The position numbers were made by a program, and so were the translations under genes. Source: Halostreptopolyspora alba (lineage in GTDB: Bacteria > Actinomycetota > Actinomycetes > Streptosporangiales > Streptosporangiaceae). From it: DNA of 64,000 nucleotides. The stretch lies in NCBI GenBank assembly GCA_003725585.1, contig RJMB01000002.1, positions 1 to 64,000 of the forward strand, given 5' to 3'. Shown one piece after another: positions 52,557 to 62,947 of this stretch (positions are counted from its first letter, which is position 1; every line of letters starts with the position of its first letter). The notes beneath the pieces were generated by a model. The model saw only the letters and a program-made list of their open reading frames with translations, was not told the DNA's origin and did not search any database.

Positions 52557-54236
52557 TCACCGTGCCCGGTCCTCCCAGTGGCGCAGCCGGGCCCGGATGC
52601 GGGCGGTGTCGGGATGGCCGGCCCCGTTGACGCGGGTGTGTTCGGCCAGCAGCTCGTGGTACAGCCGCGCGGCCTCGGCCGCCGCGCCCGCGTGTCCGGT
52701 GTAGGCGGCACGGTAGTGCCGCGCCCGCAACGTGGTCTCGTGGTCGGTTCCGAGAACCCGTCGCAGATCGGGAAGCAGCCGATCCAGGAGCGCGATCGCC
52801 CGGCCGTGCTCTCCCGTCTCGCCGACCTCGAACGCGAGGTAGAGCCGCGTGGTCAGCACGCGGTGCGCGTCGGGGCCGTGCGCGGCGGTCAGGTCGGGAA
52901 GCAGCTCGGCGTGCACGCGCGCGGCCGTCGCGTGGTCCCGGGCCCGGCCGGCGTTGCTGGCCAGGTAGTAGCGGGCCGCGAGCGTCTCCGGGTGGTGTCG
53001 GCCGTAGACCCGATCGAGCTGGGGCAACAGCTCCCGGTAGATCTCCACCGCGCGCGCCGGCTCCCCGCTCTTGCCCGTGAGGTAGGCCAGTCTGCGGCGG
53101 GCCCGGATCGTCTCGGGGTCCGTGGGGCCGTAGGCGCGTTCCAGGTCGGGAAGGCAGGCACGTGTCCGCTGGGCGGCGGCCGCGAAGTGCCCCTCCTCGG
53201 CCAGGGACTCGATCTCGCGCAGTCGCCCGTGGAGGTCGCGCGGCTCCGCCCCGGGCGGGCCGGTCGCGGCCCGCGGCGGCCGGACCCCAGCGGCCTGGGG
53301 GCCGGCCGTGCCGGAGGGGCGCTCCTCCACGGGCGCGGAGGCCGCCGTGAACGGCAGCAGGCGCTCACGGACCTCGTGGGCGCCCGCGGGGCGGTCGGCG
53401 GGATCCTTCTCCAGCAGCGCCAGCACCAGGGAGTCGAGTTCGGCGGGCAGGTCCGGGCGCGCCTCGCGTGGCGGGCGCGGCCGCTCCATCAGGTGCATCC
53501 GCAACACACCCAGTGGCTCGTCGTGCCGGAAGGGCGCGTGCCCGGTCAGTAGCTGGTACAGGATCGCTCCGAGCGAGTAGAGGTCACTGGCGGCGCCCAC
53601 GTTCTCGCAGCGCGCCTGCTCCGGCGACATGTACAGGGGCGTGCCGATGATCGCGCCGGTCTGGGTGAGCCTGCGGCTCTGCGTCACCGCCTCGTGGAAG
53701 CCGGCGATACCGAAGTCGAGGATCTTCACGGTGCCGTCGTCGAGCGCCATCAGGTTGGCGGGTTTGACGTCGCGGTGCACGATGCCCGCCGCGTGCGCGG
53801 CCGCCAACCCGGAGGTGACCTGCGCGGCCCAGTCGGCAGCGCGGGGGACCGGCTGCGGCCCGGTGTCGCGCAGGATCGCCGACAGGGTGCGTCCGCGAAC
53901 CAGCTCCATGACCGCGTAGACCGAGTTCTCGTACTCGCCGAAGTCGTGCAGGATGACGACGTTGGCGTGCCCGGCGAGCTGGGCGGTGAGCCGCGCCTCG
54001 CGCTGGAAGCGGGCCACCGCCTCGTCGGAGTCGACCTTGTCCGGACGGACGAGCTTGACCGCGACCGTGCGGTCCAGACGGTCGTCGACGGCCCGCCAGA
54101 CCTCGCCCATTCCGCCCGCACCGAGCGACTCCACCAGCCGGTAACGGCCGTTCAACACGCGTTCCACCGCTACAGTCCCCTGCTTTTCCCGACCATCGAC
54201 GGAAGGCGGGATCCCCCGCACCGTCGGCATTTCCAC
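52557..54236 (-). CDS. Ser/Thr protein kinase with TPR tail
   Basis: The kinase domain (about 28-290) is complete: LGAGGMGEVWRA, catalytic Lys in VAVKLV, HRDVKPANLM, DFGIAGF and SPEQAR. Residues 345-550 form several tetratricopeptide-type helical repeats (TLAARYYLASNAGRARDHAT), a layout seen in actinobacterial soluble kinases. There is no transmembrane segment, so it is cytosolic. GTG 54236 gives the longest frame; GTG 54167 (AGGGGA upstream) would place the start 11 residues before the nucleotide loop and is a fair alternative. It is divergent from the membrane pseudokinase gene. Confidence 0.9.
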   Translation of the reverse strand: MEMPTVRGIPPSVDGREKQGTVAVERVLNGRYRLVESLGAGGMGEVWRAVDDRLDRTVAVKLVRPDKVDSDEAVARFQREARLTAQLAGHANVVILHDFGEYENSVYAVMELVRGRTLSAILRDTGPQPVPRAADWAAQVTSGLAAAHAAGIVHRDVKPANLMALDDGTVKILDFGIAGFHEAVTQSRRLTQTGAIIGTPLYMSPEQARCENVGAASDLYSLGAILYQLLTGHAPFRHDEPLGVLRMHLMERPRPPREARPDLPAELDSLVLALLEKDPADRPAGAHEVRERLLPFTAASAPVEERPSGTAGPQAAGVRPPRAATGPPGAEPRDLHGRLREIESLAEEGHFAAAAQRTRACLPDLERAYGPTDPETIRARRRLAYLTGKSGEPARAVEIYRELLPQLDRVYGRHHPETLAARYYLASNAGRARDHATAARVHAELLPDLTAAHGPDAHRVLTTRLYLAFEVGETGEHGRAIALLDRLLPDLRRVLGTDHETTLRARHYRAAYTGHAGAAAEAARLYHELLAEHTRVNGAGHPDTARIRARLRHWEDRAR

Positions 54237-54319
54237 GACCGAATCGTATGCTCACGCGCGGTGGGAAAACGTTAGTCTTTACCCCGACCGTCCGATTCTT
54301 GCGTCCCCCGATTTCGAGA

Positions 54320-56344
54320 ATGAGTGCCCTGGTGAGTTCTGAGCTGTTCGTCGGCCCCGACTCGGAGCCGGACAAGTATCGCCTGGTCAGGTCGGTAGGA
54401 AGGGGAGGCGAGGCCACCCTTTACCTCGCGGAGGTGCACCTGGCCGGCCAGACCGAGCCGGTCGTGGTGAAGGTCCTGGACTCCGATTTCGCGGGTGGCG
54501 AGGAGCAGTTCGCCGAACTGAGCCGGCGCTGGAACGAGCAGGCGGAGCTGCTGCGGTTCATCAACAGGCTCGGCGTGGTTGGGGTGCGCGAGCACTTCGA
54601 GGGGGCGCCGGAGCATCGCCAGGGCGAGTCCGGCGAGTACACCGACCGTTGCCTGTACCTGGTGATGAACCACGTCACCGGTCTCGACCTGCGCGACTGG
54701 CGGGCCGAGCACGCCGTCGAGGGGCCGAAGGGCCAACGGGAGGTACTGCGGTACCTGGAACAGGTCGCGGAGGTGCTCGACCTGCTGCACTCCGGCAAGG
54801 CGACCCCGTCCAAGCGCGTGGTCGTGCACGGAGACCTCTCACCCGGCAACATCATGATCAGTGAGGAGGGGCAGGCCACCCTCGTCGACTTCGGGCTGAG
54901 CAAGATCGCCACTCGGCACCTGACCGCCAAGCCCTGGTTCACCCCCGGCTACGCCGCCCCGGAGGTCTTCAACGGCGAGTACTCCGCCGCGACCGACCGC
55001 TACGCCTTCGGCGCGATCGTCTACTTCGCCCTGGCCGGGGAGGAGCCGCCACCGGCCCCCGAGCAGTTGCGGGAGCGCTTCGCCGCGCTGCCGATCATGA
55101 GGGTGGCGGGTGAGCAGCAGCGCGACAAGGTGCTGGTGATGTTCTCGGCCGAGCCCGAAGAGCGCCCGGAGGCGCTCGACTGGGTCAGGACACTGCGCTC
55201 GCTGAGTACATCGGTGCCGTGGAGCGGCCCGGTGTCCAACCCGGCTACCTCGGCGACGGGCGGTGCCCCCGCCGGTGCCGTCGGGGGTGCGGCTGCCGGC
55301 GCCGCTATGGCCGGATCCGGCCAGACCGCGCCGGAGGGCGGGGGCGGCGCCAAGGGTCCGGGAAGCGGGACCGGCCCCGCCCCGCCGAGCGGGGGTGGGG
55401 GTACGCCCCCAGGGCAGCCGGGACCGGCCGGGCACCCCGGGTCGGGAGGCCCGGCCGCACCCCCGCCGTCGGGCCCGCGGTTCAGCGGGCCCACGCCGGT
55501 GACGGGAGCACACCCCACCCAGCCGTCCGGCCTGGGAGATTCGCGGCGCCCGGTCGGCGGCATGCGCGGCACCCCCACTCCTCCCACCCCTCCGGGTGGG
55601 CCGCCGCCCCAGGCGGGAACGCCCGCGGGTCCGCCCGGTGGCGGGCAGCCGCCGCGGGGGGCCGCGGCCGCCGCGGGAGCACCGGAGCCCGAGGCGGGCC
55701 AGACGACGAAGAAGTCGAAGAAACCGCTCCTGGCGGGGTTGGCGGCACTCGCGGCGGTCTTCATGGTCGCCGGGGCCGGGCTGACCTACGTGGCGATGGA
55801 CCGCCTCGCGGTGTTCGCCGACGACGCCGACGCCAGTGCCGGTGGCGAACCCAGCGCCCCCGGCAACGAGGCCGCGGGGGAGGAAACCCCCTCGGAGCCG
55901 GAGCGGCCAGAGCCCGACGACGACGCGTCGGCGGCGGCCTCTCCCGAGGAGCGGCCCGACGAGATGTCGTTGACCTCCGAGGAGCCGGTGGAGGAGAGCG
56001 ATTTCGAGAGCACGCTGGCCACGGTCAACGCCGTCGACTACGACGACGCGCTCACCGTGGTTGTCAGCTGCGGCGACGAGGGAGCCGAGTACAACCTGGA
56101 ACGCGACTACAGCGAGCTCACCACCACGGTCGGCCTCGACGACGACTCCTCGTCCGGCCACGAGGTCACCTTCACCGTCCTGGGCGACGGGGAGCAGCTG
56201 GAGACCAAGACCCTGGTGCTCGGTGAGGACGCGGAGCTCACCGTGGACGTCACCGACGTCCTGCGCCTACAGCTCCTGGTCGACGGAGAATCCTGTGGCG
56301 GGAACTCCACCGCCGTCTGGGGAGACCCGGTCGTCACCCGGTAA
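54320..56344 (+). CDS. Membrane pseudokinase-like protein with NPCBM-like ectodomain
   Basis: The 674-residue product has a kinase-like domain (about 10-300) with HGDLSPGNIM in place of HRD and VDFGLSKIA as the DFG motif, and a glycine loop SVGRGGEATLYLAE. A long Pro/Gly-rich linker (about 310-465) leads to one transmembrane helix (LLAGLAALAAVFMVAGAGLT), an acidic linker, and a C-terminal beta domain of about 110 residues ending WGDPVVTR that resembles NPCBM carbohydrate-binding modules. Topology: kinase inside, NPCBM-like domain outside. It may sense cell-wall sugars and signal with the adjacent kinase; activity with HGD is uncertain. Start ATG 54320; GTG 54332 is possible. Confidence 0.85.
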   Translation: MSALVSSELFVGPDSEPDKYRLVRSVGRGGEATLYLAEVHLAGQTEPVVVKVLDSDFAGGEEQFAELSRRWNEQAELLRFINRLGVVGVREHFEGAPEHRQGESGEYTDRCLYLVMNHVTGLDLRDWRAEHAVEGPKGQREVLRYLEQVAEVLDLLHSGKATPSKRVVVHGDLSPGNIMISEEGQATLVDFGLSKIATRHLTAKPWFTPGYAAPEVFNGEYSAATDRYAFGAIVYFALAGEEPPPAPEQLRERFAALPIMRVAGEQQRDKVLVMFSAEPEERPEALDWVRTLRSLSTSVPWSGPVSNPATSATGGAPAGAVGGAAAGAAMAGSGQTAPEGGGGAKGPGSGTGPAPPSGGGGTPPGQPGPAGHPGSGGPAAPPPSGPRFSGPTPVTGAHPTQPSGLGDSRRPVGGMRGTPTPPTPPGGPPPQAGTPAGPPGGGQPPRGAAAAAGAPEPEAGQTTKKSKKPLLAGLAALAAVFMVAGAGLTYVAMDRLAVFADDADASAGGEPSAPGNEAAGEETPSEPERPEPDDDASAAASPEERPDEMSLTSEEPVEESDFESTLATVNAVDYDDALTVVVSCGDEGAEYNLERDYSELTTTVGLDDDSSSGHEVTFTVLGDGEQLETKTLVLGEDAELTVDVTDVLRLQLLVDGESCGGNSTAVWGDPVVTR

Positions 56345-56368
56345 GCCGTGTCCCGGCCGGAGGCTCCG

Positions 56369-57133
56369 TCATTCCTCGGTGTCCTCCGGCTCTCCCGGCT
56401 GAACCGAGATCACACCCGCGGTCTCCGACACCGCGACCGTCAGGTCGTTGAGGGAGCCGTCGCCGTGTACCTGTAGGGCGAGGTCGACGACCGTGGGGCC
56501 GGCGCTGGCACCGGTACCGGTGTCGTGGCGGCGGATGGTGCGCACCCGCTGCACGGTGAACCCCTGCTGGGTGGCCACAGTCAGGACACCGCGCAACACG
56601 CCCCGCGTGTCCTCGTAGCTCACCAGTAGCGTGGTGGTGGTCGGCCGCGAGCGGGTCAGCCAGCGCAGCACCGGTGGGTAGCCGAGGGCCACAAGGAAGT
56701 GGGCGGCGGTCACCGCGCTCGCGAGCAGCCACAGACCCGCCCCGGCCGCGGTTCCTACCGCGGCCGCCAGCCAGATCGTGGCCGCCGTCGTCAGCCCGCG
56801 GACGATGTCGCGGCGCACGAAGATGAGCCCGGCGCCGATGAACCCGATGCCGGAGACGATCTGCGCCGCCAGCCGTGAGGGGTCGAGGGAGATCTCCGGT
56901 TCGGCGATCACGTCGTGGAAGCCGTACTTGCTCACCACCACGAACAGGGCCGAGCCGAGGCCCACGAGGGTGTGGGTGCGCAGGCCCGCGCTCTTCTGAC
57001 GCAGCTCCCGCTCGAACCCGATCAGGGTGCACAGCACCAGGGCGGTCAACAGTGCCAGGAGCTGGGGGAGGCCCTGGACGGTGAGGTCCAGCGGCATCAG
57101 GTTCGTGGCGAGCGGGATGCGCATCGCGAACAC
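56369..57133 (-). CDS. MgtC/SapB-family membrane protein
   Basis: The 254-residue product has the MgtC N-terminal membrane domain: [76 protein letters not shown]. The C-terminal 100 residues form an ACT-like soluble domain. Family members affect Mg2+ homeostasis or inhibit F-type ATPase in pathogens; the role here is unknown. No M-box riboswitch was recognised in the 100 bp upstream. Confidence 0.9.
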   Translation of the reverse strand: MFAMRIPLATNLMPLDLTVQGLPQLLALLTALVLCTLIGFERELRQKSAGLRTHTLVGLGSALFVVVSKYGFHDVIAEPEISLDPSRLAAQIVSGIGFIGAGLIFVRRDIVRGLTTAATIWLAAAVGTAAGAGLWLLASAVTAAHFLVALGYPPVLRWLTRSRPTTTTLLVSYEDTRGVLRGVLTVATQQGFTVQRVRTIRRHDTGTGASAGPTVVDLALQVHGDGSLNDLTVAVSETAGVISVQPGEPEDTEE

Positions 57134-57233
57134 CTCCCCCGAGCGCGCTCTCCCGGTGCCACGGTAGCCCGGGGTGCCCTTTTGGGTCGGGGAGCGCGCC
57201 TGGCGCGTCGCCGGCTGAGAGGGGGAGGTGCGC

Positions 57234-59027
57234 TCAGTGCTCGCCGCGGCGGTGCCCGTCGTGGTGGGAGAGGTTCAGCGCCGTGGTCACCAGCGGCACG
57301 TGGCTGAACGCCTGCGGGAAGTTGCCGACCTGGCGTCCGCTCCGCGCGTCGTATTCCTCGGCGAGCAGCCCGACGTCGTTGCGCAGCGCCAGCAGCCGCT
57401 CGAACAGCTCGCGGGCCTCCTTCTCGCGCCCGATGGACAGCAGCGCGTTGGCCATCCAGAAGCTGCACGCCAGGAAGGCGCCCTCACCACCGGGGAGGTG
57501 GTCGGCGACCTCGGCACGGTCGGTGCGGTAGCGCATGACGAACCCATCGACCATGAGGTCCTCGCGGATGGCCTCGATGGTGCCGATCACGCGGGGGTCG
57601 TCGTAGGGCAGGAAACCGACCTCGGGGATGAGCAGCAGGGCGGCGTCGAGTTCCTTGCTGCCGTAGTACTGGGTGAAGGTGTTGCGCCGGGCGTCGTAGC
57701 CGTAGGTGCACACCTCGGTGTGGATGGTGTCGCGCAGCGAGCGCCAGCGCTCGATCGGCCCTTCCTTGTCGAACTCCTCGATCATCCGCACGGCGCGGTC
57801 GGCCGCCACCCAGGCCATCACCTTGGAGTGGACGAAGTGCTGGCGTGGCCCGCGGACCTCCCACAACCCCTCGTCGGGTTCGTCCCAACACCATTCCAGG
57901 TAGTTCACCAGGGAGCGCTGCAGGCCCCACACGTGTTCGCTCGACTGCAGGCCCGAACGGCGGGCGAGTTCGAGGACGTCCATGACCTCGCCGTAGACGT
58001 CGAGCTGGTACTGGCCCACCGCGGCGTTTCCGATGCGCACCGGTCGGGAGTTCTCGTAGCCGGGAAGCCAGTCGGCCTCCCACTCGCCGAGCCGGCGCTC
58101 GCCCCGCACCCCGTACATGATCTGCATGTGCTGTGGTTCGCCCGCCACCGCCCGAACCAGCCACTCGCGCCAGGAACGTGCCTCGTCGGTGTAGCCGCTG
58201 CGGATGAGCGCCTCAAGGGTGATGGTGGCGTCGCGCAGCCAACAGTAGCGGTAGTCCCAGTTGCGCACGCCCCCGATCTCCTCGGGGAGTGAGGTGGTGG
58301 GGGCCGCGACGATACCGCCGGTGGGGCGGTAGGTCAGGGCCTTGAGGGTGATGAGGGAACGTACGACGGCGTCGCGGTAGTCGCCCTCGTAGGAGCACTT
58401 GTCGACCCAGCCACGCCAGAAGCGCTCGGTGCGCGAGAGCGCCTTCTCGGCGTCGAGATGGTCCGACTCCTCCACCTCGGAGGGGTGCCAGGTCATGACG
58501 AAGGGAACCCGCTGTCCGGCGCTGACCGTGAACGTGGCGTCGTGCACGAAGTTGTGGCCGTTCATGGGCACCGGCGAGCTGAGCCACACCGAGTCGGGAC
58601 CGGCGACCGCGGCCATCTCGGTGCCGCTACGGTGGATCCACGGCACGACGTTGCCGTAGTCGAACCGCAGCCGCAGGGCGGTACTCATCCGGACGTTACC
58701 GCGTATCCCCTCGACGATGCGCACGATGTGCGGCGCGCCGCCGCGCGGCGGCATGAAGTCGATGACCCGGACCGCGCCCTCGTCGTTCTCCCAGTCGGTC
58801 TCCAGGATGAGGGTCTCGGCCCGGTACTGGCGGTGGGCGGCCGACTGGTCGCTGGCGGCCGGCCGGATCCACCAGTTGCCGTTCTGCTCGTCGCCGAGGA
58901 TGGCGGAGAAGCAGGCGGGGGAATCGAAGTTGGGAAGGCAGAGCCAGTCGATGGAGCCGTCGCGTCCCACGAGCGCAGCGGTCTGCATGTCGCCGATCAG
59001 CGCGTAATCCTCAATCCAGCCGGACAC
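57234..59027 (-). CDS. Glycoside hydrolase family 15 (glucoamylase/trehalase-type)
   Basis: The 597-residue product matches bacterial GH15 proteins throughout: [37 protein letters not shown], then the catalytic region [20 protein letters not shown], and [16 protein letters not shown]15 enzymes hydrolyse alpha-glucosides including starch and trehalose; intracellular actinobacterial members are often trehalases. There is no signal peptide. GTG 59027 is chosen because AGGGGG lies about 7 nt upstream and family proteins begin just before [12 protein letters not shown] 59036 and an open frame to 59114 are alternatives. Confidence 0.9.
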   Translation of the reverse strand: MSGWIEDYALIGDMQTAALVGRDGSIDWLCLPNFDSPACFSAILGDEQNGNWWIRPAASDQSAAHRQYRAETLILETDWENDEGAVRVIDFMPPRGGAPHIVRIVEGIRGNVRMSTALRLRFDYGNVVPWIHRSGTEMAAVAGPDSVWLSSPVPMNGHNFVHDATFTVSAGQRVPFVMTWHPSEVEESDHLDAEKALSRTERFWRGWVDKCSYEGDYRDAVVRSLITLKALTYRPTGGIVAAPTTSLPEEIGGVRNWDYRYCWLRDATITLEALIRSGYTDEARSWREWLVRAVAGEPQHMQIMYGVRGERRLGEWEADWLPGYENSRPVRIGNAAVGQYQLDVYGEVMDVLELARRSGLQSSEHVWGLQRSLVNYLEWCWDEPDEGLWEVRGPRQHFVHSKVMAWVAADRAVRMIEEFDKEGPIERWRSLRDTIHTEVCTYGYDARRNTFTQYYGSKELDAALLLIPEVGFLPYDDPRVIGTIEAIREDLMVDGFVMRYRTDRAEVADHLPGGEGAFLACSFWMANALLSIGREKEARELFERLLALRNDVGLLAEEYDARSGRQVGNFPQAFSHVPLVTTALNLSHHDGHRRGEH

Positions 59028-59725
59028 GCGGCTCACCCCCTTAGTAACCAAGATCACGTTCCCGCGGACGTACCGTATCCAACTCTCGTTGGCCAGATGG
59101 CCCTCTCCGGCCATCGCCGGGTCCCCGAGCGAGAAGTTGCAGCAACGTTAGCTCAGGGGGTCGCCAGTGCCGGGCGTGCGCGCCTGTTTCGGGGCCACGC
59201 CGCGCCCACGGCCATCCTCGCAACGCTAGCGGTCGCGGACGACCGCGCTGACTCGGTCGAAGGACAGTGTGTCCAAAGAGACACCGACACCCCTGCCCAA
59301 GGGTGAGCCCCTCCGCGTGCCCGCAACGGTTCACCGGGTTCTCCGAGCCCCGCGCGGGGTGGTAGGGAACACGCGCCCCCCAGTTCACACACCCGTCGTG
59401 CGGCTCCGGCCGCGCCTCGCTCGCGCCCGGTTGCGTGGCTGGCGCGCCGTCCCACACTCCCCCTCGCCTTCGAAAGAGCCTACCGCGCGGCCGCACTGTG
59501 GGGTACGCGCTCCACCGGCGGTCAGGGAACCGGGCGGCGGTCGCCCCGCGCCCCACACTCACTGAGCGTCACGGGTCCGCTTCGGCTGGTCGAGGCCACA
59601 CGGGGTGGCGCGGGTGTTGTGACCGCACCCGGACGGCGCACCGTCCTTGCGCTGTGTCGCGAGCCATGGTCTCGTTGCCCGCGAAGTGACCTCCAGCACA
59701 CCCACGAGTAGCGGGGATTGGGGCC
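59028..59725. other. Divergent gap between GH15 and acyl-CoA ligase genes
   Basis: No gene is seen in 698 bp. Near the GH15 side are two inverted repeats, CCAAC-TCTC-GTTGG (59079-59092) and GTTGC-A-GCAAC (59136-59146), plus the 11-mer GCAACGTTAGC (59142-59152) repeated with one change at 59220-59230. These are candidate operator sites for GH15. Nothing comparable is visible on the right. Confidence 0.4.
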
Positions 59726-61591
59726 ATGGCCGGCGAGGACGAGGTAATCCGCGAACGGGACGAGATCGAGAACGAGATCCGGGGACTGACCGTCGTCGAC
59801 ATCTTCCGCGAGACCGCGACGGAGAGTCCGGACGCTCCCGCGCTCTCGGACCGCCGCGACGACGGATGGTCCACCCTCACCTGGGCCGAGTACCGCCGGC
59901 GCGTGTACGAGCTGGCCGCGGCCTACATCGATGCCGGAGTGCGCCCCGGCGAGGTGGTCGCCCTGATGCTGTCCAACCGCTGCGAGCACCTCGTCGCCGA
60001 CCTCGGCGCCGTGCACGCCGGAGCGGTCCCCCTGACGATCTACGCCACCTTCACCCCGGACCAGATCGCCTACGTGATGGGTGACTGCTCGGCCCCGGTC
60101 GTCGTGCTGGAAGGCGCGGAGCAGGTCGACCGCTGGCGGCCGGTCCTGGAACGGCTGCCCGATCTGCACACCGTGGTGGTGCTCGACCCCGAGGCGATCC
60201 CGAGCCCCACCGGCGGACCCGGCCCAACATTGGTGAGCTGGGACGAGTTCCAGGCGGCCGGCCGGCGCCGGAACGCGGCCGATCCCGGGCTCGTCGAGGA
60301 GCGCGCCAGCGCGGTCGAGCCCGACGACAACGTCACCCTGCTGTACACCTCGGGAACCACGGGCGACCCCAAGGGTGTCCTCGAGACCCACCATCAGGTC
60401 CTTTACCAGGTCAGCGTCTCGATGCGCACCGCTCAGATTCCGGACCGCAGCGTCACGCTGAGCTATCTGCCCCTGGCGCACATCGCCGAGCGCGTCCTGA
60501 GCGTCTACCTACCGATCCGGCTCACCGGCCACATCCACTTCTGCCCCGATCCCGCCCAGCTCGGCGTGTACCTGCCCATGGTGCGGCCGAACCTGCTGTT
60601 CGGAGTGCCACGGGTGTGGGAGAAGATCCAGGCGGGGCTCACCGCCGCCCTGTCGGTCGCTCCGGAGGAGCAACGGGCCGCCGTGGAGAGCGCCGCGGAG
60701 GTGGCCCGTTCCCATATCGAATCAGGGCAGGTCGGGCGTGCGCACGCCCCCGAACTGGCCGAACGTTTCGCCCGGGTCGACGGTGAGGTGTTGGCTCCGA
60801 TCCGGGCGATGGCCGGCCTCGACCGCCTGGAGACCTGCCTCACGGCGGCGGCCCCGATGCCTCCCGAGGTGCTGCGGTTCTTCTCCGGGCTCGGCCTGCT
60901 GATCCGCGACATCTACGGCATGACGGAGAACTGTGGGGCCGTCACCCTCAACCGCGGCGACTCCTACCGGTTCGGCAGCGTCGGCCGGCCCGCGGACGGG
61001 ATGGAGGTGCGTGTCGCCGACGATGGCGAGATCCTGGTGCGCGGGCCGCTGAACACCAGCGGCTATCTGAACCGGCCCGACGACAGCGCCGCCCTGCTCG
61101 ACGACGACGGATGGCTCCACACCGGCGACATCGGCCGCATCGACGACGAGGGGTTCCTCTACGTCGTCGACCGCAAGAAGGAACTCATCATCACCGCGGG
61201 CGGCGAGAACATCTCCCCGGCCGCGATCGAGAACCTGCTCAAGGAGCACCCGCTCATCGGGCAGGCGCTGGTCCACGGCGACAGCCGCCCCTACCCGGTC
61301 GCGCTGCTCACGCTGGACGCCGAGGTCGCGCCGAACTGGGCCCGCCAGCGGGACATCGCCGAGACCGGCCTGGCCCAGCTCGCCCAGCACCCGGAGGTGC
61401 TCGCCACGGTCGAGGGGGCGGTGGACGACGCGAACCGGCGTCTCGCCCGTGTACAGCAGGTCAAACGGTGGCGGCTGCTGCCGGTCGAGTGGACGGTCGA
61501 GGGCGAGGAACTGACCCCGTCGTTCAAGCTCAAGCGTCGGGTCATCCAACGCAGGTACGCCGACACCATCGACGCGCTCTACGACGAATGA
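59726..61591 (+). CDS. Long-chain fatty-acid--CoA ligase (AMP-forming)
   Basis: The 621-residue product is an ANL-superfamily acyl-CoA synthetase of the FadD15 type. The ATP loop is LLYTSGTTGDPKGVLETHHQ, followed by LSYLPLAHIAER, YGMTENCG, GWLHTGDIGRIDDEGFLYVV and the hinge DRKKELIITAGGENISP. It activates fatty acids for beta-oxidation or lipid synthesis. Start ATG 59726 is preceded by GCGGGG only. The neighbouring monoacylglycerol-lipase-like gene, convergent, fits a lipid-turnover context. Confidence 0.93.
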   Translation: MAGEDEVIRERDEIENEIRGLTVVDIFRETATESPDAPALSDRRDDGWSTLTWAEYRRRVYELAAAYIDAGVRPGEVVALMLSNRCEHLVADLGAVHAGAVPLTIYATFTPDQIAYVMGDCSAPVVVLEGAEQVDRWRPVLERLPDLHTVVVLDPEAIPSPTGGPGPTLVSWDEFQAAGRRRNAADPGLVEERASAVEPDDNVTLLYTSGTTGDPKGVLETHHQVLYQVSVSMRTAQIPDRSVTLSYLPLAHIAERVLSVYLPIRLTGHIHFCPDPAQLGVYLPMVRPNLLFGVPRVWEKIQAGLTAALSVAPEEQRAAVESAAEVARSHIESGQVGRAHAPELAERFARVDGEVLAPIRAMAGLDRLETCLTAAAPMPPEVLRFFSGLGLLIRDIYGMTENCGAVTLNRGDSYRFGSVGRPADGMEVRVADDGEILVRGPLNTSGYLNRPDDSAALLDDDGWLHTGDIGRIDDEGFLYVVDRKKELIITAGGENISPAAIENLLKEHPLIGQALVHGDSRPYPVALLTLDAEVAPNWARQRDIAETGLAQLAQHPEVLATVEGAVDDANRRLARVQQVKRWRLLPVEWTVEGEELTPSFKLKRRVIQRRYADTIDALYDE

Positions 61592-61647
61592 GGATCCCAC
61601 GCTCGGGACCGGTGGAAGGATCCTCCCGCCCCGACGCGGGAGCAGCC

Positions 61648-62484
61648 TCAGCGCGGCCCGGTGCCGGTGACCCGGGCGGCGAACCGCGCGACCTCGTCCA
61701 ACACCTCCTCCCGGTTGGTCTCGTTGAACACCTCGTGACGGGCGTGGGGGAAGATCCGCGCGGCCACGTCGTTCCCGGCGAGACGGTCGATACCGGCCTT
61801 GGTGCCGGCCAGTGGCACCAGCCGGTCGTCGGAGCCGTGCAGCCAGAGCAGCGGAAGGTCGCCGAGGCTTCCGGCGTCGTGGGCGCGCCGCAGCTCGGTG
61901 TCGATCGCCCGCAACAGGGGCCGTTTGAACGGGCCGTGCCAGACGAGCTCGTCGGCGGCGTAGTCGGCGCCCACGGCGGGGTCGCGGGAGAGGGTGTCCG
62001 GGTCGAGGGGAGTGTCGGGGATCTCCTCCAGCGCGAGCAGCTCGTCGACCGCGGCCCAACGTCCCAGCACCGGCCCCGACAGCACCAGCCCGGCCAGCTC
62101 GGCGGTGTGGGTCTGGGCGTAGCGCGCGGCGACCAGGCCGCCCATGGAATGGCCCACGAGCACCAGCGGCAGCGAACGGTACGCGGACCGGGCCTGCGTG
62201 ACCAGGCGGTGCACGTCCTCCACCACACCGGCGAAGTCCTCGATCAGCACCCGCTCACCGGAGCTGTTGCCGTGACCGCGGTGGTCCGAGCCATAGACCA
62301 CCGCCCCACGTTCGCACAGGTAGCGGGCCACGTGGTCGTAGCGGCCGATGTGCTCGCCGTACCCGTGCACCAGCACCGCCAGCCACGTGGGCTCCGGCGG
62401 GTCCGTGTCCCCCCAGGCCCGTGCGGACAGCCGCGCCGAACCGTTCGGCCCGCCCGGCAACTGCCATTCTCGTGAAGTGATCAC
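61648..62484 (-). CDS. Alpha/beta hydrolase, monoacylglycerol-lipase-like
   Basis: The 278-residue product has AVLVHGYGEHIGRYDHVARY, SDHRGHGNSSG, the nucleophile elbow VLVGHSMGGLVAARY, the acid in LHGSDDRLVP and His in ARHEVFNE, the pattern of the Hydrolase_4 / monoacylglycerol lipase family. GTG 62484 has AGGAG 7 nt upstream; the frame is open to 62904 without similarity. It likely releases fatty acids that the adjacent CoA ligase could activate. Confidence 0.88.
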   Translation of the reverse strand: MITSREWQLPGGPNGSARLSARAWGDTDPPEPTWLAVLVHGYGEHIGRYDHVARYLCERGAVVYGSDHRGHGNSSGERVLIEDFAGVVEDVHRLVTQARSAYRSLPLVLVGHSMGGLVAARYAQTHTAELAGLVLSGPVLGRWAAVDELLALEEIPDTPLDPDTLSRDPAVGADYAADELVWHGPFKRPLLRAIDTELRRAHDAGSLGDLPLLWLHGSDDRLVPLAGTKAGIDRLAGNDVAARIFPHARHEVFNETNREEVLDEVARFAARVTGTGPR

Positions 62485-62947
62485 GCGCGCTCCTGAACTC
62501 CGTACGTGGGTGGTTCCCGACCGTGTGGGCCGGGGGCGGGCCACGGCGTCGCCCGGTTTCCGGGGAGCCCGACCGCCTTCTCGTGCCGCAGATGCCAGCA
62601 CGGGACCGGTGCCTCGGGCAAGCACCGGCACCGCCCCGGCACGGACCGTGGCGGGCACACCGCTACGTACCGCGGTCGCCCGTGTTGACCGGGGAGCTCC
62701 GGTGCGGCGTCGCCAACTCCCGCCAGCTGCGAGGATTTGCGGTCGGCCTACAACGGGCAGGACCCGCGAGGAGAGAACCAGGCGTCTCCTAGGGTGGACG
62801 GTACGGCGGCAACGATGCGCCTGGTCGTCCGCCGGGAGGACGTAAGGCTGCGCACCGGCGCCTGGCGACGTTGGGGGGACCACAACACCAGGTGGGCGTG
62901 TCAATCCGGCGGGCCGAGGTGCAGCCGACAGCCATTGAAAGGGGGAG
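62485..62947. other. Gap upstream of moaA
   Basis: No gene is recognised in 463 bp. The stretch before moaA (about 62790-62940) is purine-rich with small GC hairpins. I compared it by eye with the molybdenum-cofactor riboswitch and could not recognise that structure. GGGGGAG directly precedes the moaA GTG. Confidence 0.4.

Noticed and set aside
60722..62059. 445-residue minus-strand ORF over the 3' part of the acyl-CoA ligase gene
   Set aside because: Antisense shadow; the ligase motifs are on the plus strand.
62790..62947. Molybdenum-cofactor riboswitch before moaA
   Set aside because: The conserved multi-stem pattern could not be recognised; only small generic hairpins are seen.
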